DNA of 64,000 nt from Mesodorylaimus sp. YZB2_4 (taxonomy: Eukaryota > Nematoda > Enoplea > Dorylaimida > Dorylaimidae): NCBI GenBank assembly GCA_030248295.1, contig JASANH010000751.1:248001-312000 (forward strand), given 5' to 3'. Below, in pieces: positions 56,282 through 64,000 of the stretch. The position numbers and the translations under genes are program-made. The notes beneath the pieces were generated by a model. It did no database searches, was not told the DNA's origin, and worked only from the letters and a program-made list of their open reading frames with translations. How positions within the stretch are numbered: the first letter of the stretch is position 1; the number at the start of each line of letters is the position of its first letter.

Positions 56282-57912
56282 CTGCAGTAGATGACAGGAG
56301 TACCGTAGAAATGAGATGTGAGTGAGATTCTGTGCATACGTGCATCAACCGCATTTACAGTACCTCATGATTTTGTTGGGAAGTCTATTCGAAGATGCCA
56401 GGCGGAGGGCTAGCGTCCATGTCCTGCAATGGCTCTGAAATTTGACCCAACCCAACCAAGCCGACCAAGGCAGACCCATGTCATTTTTTAAAATTTTTTT
56501 CTAAATTCAACCCAACTTTGTTACCACAAATCTTCAAATTTCTTAAAGCTGACAATCAAAGTTGAAAAAAACCGGAGTAACAGTTTTTATTCTTCTACCA
56601 TTAGAATGAATCCCTAAAAATATTCTGAACAGTTTTAATAGTATCCGCAGGAGTCAGAATTCTGCAGGATTATAAAAATTTGGATTTATCTGGGTTTGGG
56701 TTTCGACCCAACCCGACCCAGGAATTTACTAGTTCACCCAGCCCATGGACATGACACCCAACCAAGAACCCTCTGGATCTGGGTTTGGGACCAACTTTTC
56801 TTACCCATCCTGGTCAGTCCAGGGGAGGGTCGATTTTTTGTCGCTACCCCGCGATGTCGGTGGCTACCCTGCGGGGCGACCATACTCAGCCCGTGCCCTA
56901 TGAAAGGGCCCAGATTCGGGAGCCTCCCGCCCCATAAGCTCTCGATTATCGAGCCCGGAGGGATGAAGGGTGAATCAACCACCTGGCGCACGACATCGTA
57001 TTTGTACGGCCCCCAAAGTGCGTCGGGGTACTAGAAACAGGTCATGGAACTTTTGCCTTCAAACAGTGCATAGTAGCTTTTAAAAGGGTTCGACAACTTT
57101 GTCGGGCTCAGGGCCAGGAGAATCACAGGTCGGTCCGTTGATTGGGCGCCTCTCACGCAATGTGCTCAGTTACGGGTGAGTGTTCGAATCCCGGCCCGGT
57201 CAATAATTTTGTACATGTGTCCCTTTACCATACAGCGCGCATACTTGCGTTGTGATATGATAAAACATGAACGCGGTCGGCGCTGAGGATAGGGTTTTGG
57301 TCGACGGGTAGGAAATGGTATGTCGCAAAAGAGCCTTACCACTTGAAGTATTCGGCCCAATGTCCTGGCTACGCGATCCTTGTCCACCGCCATTCAAATA
57401 CAAGACTTTCTCTCCACCTGATGATACAAAATCACAAAATAATCTTATTGTCTGAACAGTTAGTAGTGGCTATTGATTGAACCAGGGGCGAATGTTACTG
57501 CCTCTCTCACCTTGTGCTATGATAGGATTACATGTCCCTTCTCAGGGTTACATGTCCCATGGGAGGAAAAACGAAGGGGTGTTTTGAAGCAGGTGCTTCC
57601 ATTTAAAGCTAACGATACGCTTTGAAGCCACGCAAATCGATTGTGCTTGGGTGTACTCAAAGGTATCCCGGGTGAGGCTCGGTGAGTGATACCAACCAAA
57701 AACGTACAAGCGTGGACGCACAAAACTGCACGTCGCCAAAGCCGAAGAGTCAGGGGCACTGTGGACGAAAAAATAATATTATCGACGCAAAAATATTGTA
57801 TGCGATGACAAATATTATGTGTACTAGCATGTCACAAGTGTACTTTGGATCACTCCTTTCTAGACTGGTCTCTGATATCTTATCACTTTCTTATCATCAT
57901 TCTTTTCGTCCT
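56282..57912. other. Intergenic region, repeats only
   Basis: No exon is seen apart from the expected first exon of claudin-like gene 2, which I could not place. GACCCAACCC-type words recur at 56440-56755, and a SINE-like family A copy lies at 57128-57270. A GC-richer stretch (56800-57030) gives long frames without motifs. Confidence 0.4.
57128..57270 (+). mobile_element. SINE-like family A copy
   Basis: The head has CCTCTCACGCAATGTGCTCAG and the B box GTTCGAATCCCGG, followed by a body with GCGCGCATACTTGCG and a tail in ATGATAAAACATG. It is more diverged than the 29.3- and 60.2-kb copies. Confidence 0.55.
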
Positions 57913-59202
57913 TCATTCATCGGGTGCTGACATCGCCATGGCGATGTCGAGGATGTACAGTAGCGATACGATGAAGCAGAGCACCTAAAACTGGCTAACT
58001 AATTGCCGAGTCTGGGCCAAGTAGACAAGCAAAACCCACAGAAGCTGCGATCCACATGTCAATAGCCGTCGGCCATTGACCAAAACCAGATGCGAACCAA
58101 GCCTCCACGATGCCAGCTATAAATAAGACCAAAGCCCCAAAACCGCATATGGTAGCGATCTGAAAAATGATTGTGTGAAGAAATGCAGGCATACTGTGTA
58201 CTGATCATCCAATGCATAAAATATGCAGTAGCCCGCTGGACATTTCTCCTCCTGCCCAACCTAGGAATACTCGTGGGTGCCAGTGTTGTTGGTGGACCCC
58301 ATGACTGCAAGGATTCTCAAAAAATTCCGTGATGCTCCAGTTGCTTGGCTTCACCTTTATCCCCGTGTGTCGAATAATCGATTCGATATTCAAGGCAAAT
58401 CGATATTGAATCGATTCGAATAAACAAAAAGCTGCTTCGATGAATTTGCGGAAAACTGGTCCCTGTGAAAATGCCCTAAAAACTAGCTCCCAGCAGGCTG
58501 ACTTGGGCTGTTCTCGAAAAATTTTACTGAGTTTCCCCAAAAATGTTTTCATGAGTGTCGCAGGCATCGCCATACCACAGTATGCATGTGTGTGGCTGCA
58601 AAGTCAAGTAGGCATATTCGAGTCAGGAATTCCACAACTGAAGGACCTCCTGCACTCGACTGATGACGAAGCCTGCGGTCTGTTCCTGCTAGCATTGCTC
58701 AGTTTTTGTCTGCGCAACATGAGACCAACTGACAGTGAGGCATTAGCCAGAAGGACAGGCTGCATGCGCCACTGCCTCTGCTGCATAGGCTGGATACTGT
58801 AGCCGCGCAATTACAGTAAATTCCAAACTAGCGATAAGATTCGCGCAGGATACTCAGAGGGGTTTGCCACTGAAATTCCAGTACGGCTGTCTCATGCAGG
58901 GTTCGTGTGTGACCAATCATCCTTACCACTTGCTTATTGGAACAACCGCAACAACCAGCCAGTATCAGGCCTAGCGAAACCACTGCGAACACCACGGCGC
59001 TGACAAATACGAAGTACTGGCCTTTCAATTGTTCGTACACTCCATCCGACCAATGGTTGATGGCCAAGGGTGACTCCACTGCTCTGCAACTAGCGATCTG
59101 ACGACTCGTCTGGTTGCCGCTCGTTACACCTTTCGAACGAAATATAGTTTCGCATTGCAACTTTGGCACAGCCACCAAACTGAACGCTATGACCAGCAGG
59201 AT
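57913..59202 (-). CDS. Claudin/PMP22-like four-span membrane protein 3
   Basis: Three exons, 58927-59202, 58040-58159 and 57913-57984, all in phase 0, give 155 residues. Span 1 is ILLVIAFSLVAVPKL; the first loop has two Cys (LQCET, ASCRAV), HWSDG and ends LKGQY; then span 2 (FVFVSAVVFAVVSLGLILAG), span 3 (IATICGFGALVLFIAGIVEAWF) and span 4 (VLCFIVSLLYILDIAMAM). The start is ambiguous: an in-frame ATG lies at 59215-59217, but the five codons between end in TTTCAG, which works as an acceptor for a missing first exon, as in gene 1. The donor after span 3 is GTGGGT, weaker than its equivalents. Confidence 0.82.
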
Positions 59203-60177
59203 CTGAAAGACGGGCATGCTGATGGAAAGCTTTTTCCCATTTTCACTCAGGTTTGAGGGTCTACAATATGCTCAAACGCAGAGCACACTGCTCACACAGC
59301 TCGAACACCCAGTATCCGCTTCCTTGGGCTGGAAGCGAAGGATGAATGTTCAAGTCGCAGATATGACTCACGATCAGATCTCCTTCAGGTGCTTCAGGTG
59401 CTTCGGGGTCTTAGGTCAAGACTTGCGTGATTTTTGCCTTGAAACTCAAAAAACAGGAGTTCCAAGCTTGAATGCCAGATAGGTTCTGCTTACCAGCTGG
59501 ATAAAACGGCAAAATACGATGCATCCAGTTCTGAAAGATGCCATATCAGAGATCCAGAATTTGTGTTTTCCCAAACGACCAAGAGGAGCCGCCAAGCCTA
59601 AAAGATAGTGTTGAGTCTGGTGGAGCTAGAATTTCTCTTCACTACGCTTCACATCCCTTTATGGCATATTCGCTTTTAGTCGCTTAGCATCCATTCTGAT
59701 AGAATTACGCTGATTTGATCATCTCAAGTTTGCCAGGCTGCGACGTTTCTTAGATTTTAGGATCGTAGCAACCTTGTAAATGGATCATTTTCTTCTGCAT
59801 TTGACGGATGATTTTGTGATGAAAGCCACCAATGCACCCGCCGAATAAAAAAACCCATTTTTTTTCAAACAAAAAAGCGAAAATTGATCCTATGGGTGTC
59901 GGACTGTATTCGACATCAAGGTGATACCAGTTTGGTGAGAACCACAAAAGAGCTTCTTCCAAGCAGCTCCTATATGTTCTACTCGAAAGAGTGAAGCTTG
60001 ATTTTTTTATATTGACCGAAAGTGACTGCCACAAATCCTAACTTCCACTCACTCACTTAGCCCCAGGTCACATCCCTTAAATATCCCCAATGGGGTAGGG
60101 GGTATTCTGTTACGTGAAATATGTAAGGATGCCCACGTCGAAAGATGTCACGAGCGTCAATTTTTCCCGTCGATTCT

Positions 60178-60322
60178 GTCAGCTTCTCACTCTGGGTGCG
60201 CACTTGGAAGGGAGGGTTCGACTCCCGGCTGGGTGAAACATGATTATGTCAAATATGTGCTCCTCAGCCCTTGAGTGCGCTTAATATTACTTGGTCATGG
60301 ATAAAATATGACCTGACATGAT
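60178..60322 (+). mobile_element. SINE-like family A copy
   Basis: The head keeps TCTCACTCTGGGTGCGCACTT and the B box GGGTTCGACTCCCGG. The body has CCTCAGCCCTTGAGTGCGC and ends ATGGATAAAATATGACCTGACATG. It shows the family tail most clearly together with the 62.6-kb tail. Confidence 0.7.
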
Positions 60323-61119
60323 AATCCTACTAACCAGTAAGTATGATGGCTTAATGCTGCAACAGGCGTTTTGTACCTATGTGTATTGTATGCGTTCAGC
60401 ATGGCCAAAATCCTCCAGACCGCCTCCCCTAGGTTGGACCTGTTTGAAATCCTAGACTCCTGAGCTGACAAATACCTCCAGTATGTAGACCAGGCTAGCA
60501 TTGTCTCTGCGCTAGCTGTGCAGTTGTTATAGGAATGTATAATTTCATGCAGCTATGCGTTGATCTGGTAATAGTACATGGTAACAGTCAACACTATCCT
60601 AAAGTCTCACAAAGAAGTATTTGGAATTGCATTCACCTGCATACTGCATTTTCAATAGAGACAACTTTGTCTTCGGACTAACGTATATATCGTACAGGAA
60701 AACAATATCGTTATCGTTCGTTAACGATATCTCAAAAAATATCGTTATCGTTAATCGTTAATGGTATCTCAGAAGATATTGTTAACGCGTTAAATATCGT
60801 TATTTTTTCGCGGAAAAGACGCAATGTTGCCACTTAGTAAGCTGGAAATCTGGCGGGAGTACTGTCGAGCTCCTCTGGACCCAGAGCACTGGAGAGAAAC
60901 AGTGGACTCGTCGCCTTTAAAGAGGTCAGCCAGACAACTCCATCCACTTGGGGAGCTGCATCCGTTCGCCTTGTCCAGATGATGCTCCCCTCTCCAGATT
61001 GTAGCCGCACAAAGTGGGTCCCGCTTCCTGAACCAAATCGCAGCCTGGATCCAGATTTATAGGCTGGCTTGCTGGCTGATTCGCCTTAATGACCTATCAC
61101 CTTGCATCATTGCCCACCA

Positions 61120-61532
61120 TTGCACCAACCGCGACGCTGCTGCGGTGGTGTAGGTGCTTCGGCATTCGTCTCTCCGTATTGCTTGGGAGCGAGTGGCTGG
61201 ACTCGTCCCGGGTTCCATCCCCGGTGATGGAGGTCGATCTGCCAACAATAAACCCTAGCTGACCTTGCACGCCATGCCGTGGGTGACTCACCCGGCACCC
61301 AAGAGGTGCTTCGAGTGGAAAGACTGAAGCAAAACGAGTAGACAGTCTCAGCTGTCGAAATCCGAGGGGATTTAAAGCCCGCCCTCCATCGTCCGAGGAA
61401 GTAGGTTTCTGGCCCGGGATGCCCTTACGTGCATGATTCTAGTGGAGATACGCAGAGGGACGCTGCTGTGTGTGCTGGTTTCCGCACAGCCCTGCTTTCA
61501 AGGTGGCCGGCTTTGACCAAAAACAAAAAATG
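61120..61532 (+). mobile_element. SINE-like repeat, family B, full copy
   Basis: The head (GCGGTGGTGTAGGTGCTTCGG, B box CGGGTTCCATCCCCGG with one change) is followed by the family body (GTGGGTGACTCACC, GAGGTGCTTCGAG, GTAGACAGTCTCAGCTGTCG) and the tail GACCAAAAACAAAAAATG. It is in plus orientation, opposite to the 32.1- and 42.5-kb copies. Confidence 0.75.
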
Positions 61533-62551
61533 CACCAACAACAGCGACACCAAGGAGAATTACTCCAAGAGTCATGGCGCTCTAAGCTTCCTTTAACTTT
61601 TTTGGAGTACTAATTTATTGAGGATGCGATCTGTTTAGGGTGTTTATAGAAGGATAGTTTCGTTAATTTTACAATGACGCGCGCAAAATCAGACTTCTGC
61701 TGTCCAAACACATGTCTCATTAAAATACTGAACATGCCCCTTTTAATTACCGTCAGTTTTACTTTTTGCTTGTCAATTCTTCAATCTTGCCTGACATCTT
61801 GGAGAATACTGTTGACATTCTAGACACTCCAGTAGTGCAGGTGTTTCCGACGCTGAGTCTGGTACAATTTTTAGGTTGGGAAAAACGTGAGTGTTATAGG
61901 AGACTGATGCAGCGTTCATTTACCTAGTTGCAAGTTGCATCCTGCAATCGTGGTCAATACCATCCCGCGCGTGAAATTGCAACCTTGAAACTAACGATAA
62001 GAACTAGCGGTATAATTGACGATATCATATCGTTTTTTGGACGGATATCGTTATCGTCACCATTATTTGAAAAAAATATCGTTATCGTTATCGTTTGTCA
62101 ACGACGTTGAAAAGATGTCTTTAATGACATAACATAATTATCGTTATCGTTAAGGCTATATACGCTACTTCGGATTCGTTTCAAAATGTCGCTGAAGGCT
62201 ACTGTGCTCCTGAAATTTTCTGCTTATTGTCAATACGCCATCTGGTTTTCGATCTAAACTAAGCGAGGGTTTTATTTTTGCAGCACACGCACGATTTTTT
62301 ACAGCAGTTTTCCACTGCACTGTTACATACGTAACTACTGTATCTCTGACTTTTTTGCGACAGGTGTTGTAGTACATAACAGCAACTCGATATCCACTAA
62401 AAGTCAGTTCAGTGTAAAGATCGATTACAAATGTTTGAATTTTTTAAATTACAAAATAGCATGAACATTCCGAAGAACAGCTACTGTATTCGAAAACTGA
62501 ATATCTTAGTTTAGATTAATGTCGTTTCGAAAACATGTGTGCAGTAAACTA

Positions 62552-62642
62552 CGTGCAGTATGTGCTCCTTAGCCCTCGAGTGCGCCTTATGGTGCTTGGC
62601 TATGAAAAAAGTATGACATGACATGACATGACATGACATGAC
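62552..62642 (+). mobile_element. SINE-like family A tail with ACATG repeats
   Basis: CTCCTTAGCCCTCGAGTGCGCC and GGTGCTTGGCTATG match the family A body, and the copy ends in five tandem TGACA units. The tRNA-like head is missing. Confidence 0.6.
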
Positions 62643-62719
62643 AGCTACAGTATGCACAGTGTGCTCACATCATCCCTGCGCTAAGCTCCTTATGACGTTT
62701 TTGTGATGTGTGACATGGC

Positions 62720-64000
62720 CTACATCCCAATAGTGCACTTCAACCAGAATATTATTTCTAGAATATAAACACCACTTGTCAAGAAACAAAAACCCTGAAA
62801 AACCAAAAGAAAATTGCTGAAATAATTCAAGCTCTTTGATCATAAAAAAGTGTATCTTACTGAAGCCAAAAGCCAGCTTTTAACAAATTTCACTTTACCG
62901 AATCCAGTAGCGAGAAAAATTTCCACGATCCCAGCGGCAAAAATAATGACAGAAGAAATACCGCACATTAGGATTACCTGTAGTAAACAAAGACTTTGTA
63001 GCTGTATCAAAAATTCATAAAGCTTTTTCGACGTCCCGAGTCAAAACTACGATTAAAATGTGCCACTGGCGCAGTGCCATCGTCCATACTGTGATTGTGA
63101 CATGCGTACAGTCGTACAGTACACATATTCCTCAAAAAAACCGGAAAGGGTGGAAAACCAGGAAAAATCAAGGGGTTCTGAAAAGTGTCTTAAAAAACTC
63201 AGAAAATCAGAGGAAACTGAAAGGTTTCAAATTTTGAATAACCTAACCTAATTTTGAACAATCGAAATTTTCTAAGGATGTAAGCATTCTGAATAAGATA
63301 ATTTCCATCAGATCGACCAGATTTCGCAAGATTATTCGACGAAAGAAGGCTTCATGAATGTGGGAAATTGTGGGAAAAATATACGGCGAGCCCCGACTTC
63401 ACAGTGTTTCTCTAATTGGTGCTGCACAAAAAAGTCAACAGGAATAAAAAAACCGTTCTTTAAAGCCCTTAACAAAACGGAATTTGAATTTCCCTCCAAC
63501 CTTGTGGGCTGCCTATAACAGGTTGAGATTGATGAAAAGTCCATTCTTCCCTAACATGTACGCGCGCTATATTCTTGCCAAGTTTATGACTTATTTATAG
63601 TCTGCTTTCCGAAAGTTCAACAGATGTTTCCTTTTTCAAAAAGCTTTGAAATAAAGTTACAGGACGCACACAGGCTTTGGCGCGCTGGCAGTTTTGTTCA
63701 TGTGTAACTGTCATAAGCGTCTTAAAATCGGCGGGAAATTCAAATTTCATGAACTGGGCCTGTTTTGTGAAATGGCGTATAGTTTCCTCCCTGCACTTAC
63801 GGCATCTTTTGACCACTCGTAGCGCACAGCAGCGTTCAAATATGCTGCAGAAATGAGTATGAGCACTGAACACATGCCGATGACGAAATACTGTCCTCGC
63901 AATTCAGGTAACGCCCCGCTGCTTGACCATTGCTTGCATGGTGTACCGCTTCGATCGCTGTCATTGAGTTGTCTTTGAGGACTTAAATTAGCTTCAGTTT
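62720..64000 (-). CDS. Claudin/PMP22-like four-span membrane protein 4 (cut by window end)
   Basis: Three exons are visible: 63801 to the window end, 62861-62977 and 62720-62794, joined in phase 0. The first holds the end of the outer loop (one Cys, KQWSSSG, LRGQY) and span 2 (FVIGMCSVLILISAAYL). The second holds span 3 (VILMCGISSVIIFAAGIVEIFL) and the second loop. The third holds span 4 (GFCFLTSGVYILEIIFWL) and a short tail. Exon borders equal those of genes 1-3. Span 1 and the start lie beyond the window. The array therefore continues to the right. Confidence 0.8.
63730..63745. promoter_or_regulatory. E2F/CHR composite site in the fourth claudin-like gene
   Basis: GGCGGGAAATTCAAAT is the clearest composite site of the window: an E2F half GGCGGGAAA directly joined to TTCAAAT. 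It is in an intron of claudin-like gene 4. Confidence 0.4.

Larger units (their letters stand above)
59218..62719. other. Intergenic region with SINE-like copies and an inverted ATCGTTA element
   Basis: No secure gene is seen. A minus frame of 94 codons (59750-60034) has protein-like composition but no recognised motif or linked exons. SINE-like copies lie at 60178-60322 and 61120-61532. ATATCGTTATCGTT clusters at 60690-60815 and 62005-62165 face each other with similar outer flanks, perhaps the ends of one ~1.5-kb element holding the second SINE-like copy. Confidence 0.4.

Noticed and set aside
57200-57403. Minus-strand frames near 57.2 kb as genes
   Set aside because: They overlap a SINE-like copy and lack motifs and splice signals.

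Overview
This is a eukaryotic, animal-type genomic window. Its genes are split by spliceosomal introns, and the long repeat-filled stretches around them carry no prokaryotic signals. Acceptors are of the (A/T)TTTCAG type. Two genes (ERGIC3, PRDM14) have a strong acceptor 2-11 bases before the start codon, which looks like spliced-leader trans-splicing. Two genes (MED31, CNPY) sit 19 bp apart like an operon. Composite E2F/CHR motifs of the nematode DREAM type recur. I infer a nematode with a repeat-rich genome, but another invertebrate phylum is not excluded. All gene models were built by reading exons by eye and checking that splice phases agree.

Layout. 1.3-3.4 kb (+): a two-exon Tribbles pseudokinase. 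3.5-8.8 kb: no gene, several fold-back repeats. 8.8-19.1 kb (-): ERGIC3, eight exons recovered, phase-consistent, across about 10 kb. Its introns hold a roughly 850-bp fold-back element, a GATATC-rich array and a CTGATAAG-rich array. The two-exon ROMO1 gene is nested on the opposite strand in ERGIC3 intron 6. 19.9-21.2 kb (-): MED31 followed by a canopy (CNPY3/4-type) gene. 22.9-23.3 kb (-): an unidentified last exon. 25.3-34.0 kb (+): a complete nine-exon intracellular PAF-acetylhydrolase (PAFAH2 type). 35.2-37.4 kb (-): a six-exon SWEET sugar transporter. 40.8-49.4 kb (+): a PRDM14-type gene with a divergent PR domain and six zinc fingers. 50.9-51.2 kb (+): a small secreted Ala/Pro/Gly/Tyr-rich protein. 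52.2-64.0 kb (-): a tandem array of four claudin/PMP22-like four-span membrane protein genes with matching phase-0 introns, the last cut by the window end.

The genes do not form one pathway. Several act in the secretory system or at membranes (ERGIC3 cargo receptor, canopy ER chaperone, SWEET transporter, claudin-like array). The likely novel material is in architecture and repeats: the nested ROMO1, the ultra-tight MED31-CNPY pair, the claudin-like cluster, dispersed E2F/CHR composite sites, a probable GC-AG intron, two tRNA-derived SINE-like families, several fold-back families and a perfect 42-bp palindrome. The last ERGIC3 exon, the exon 1 to 2 junction of PRDM14 and the 5' exons of three claudin-like genes could not be resolved.
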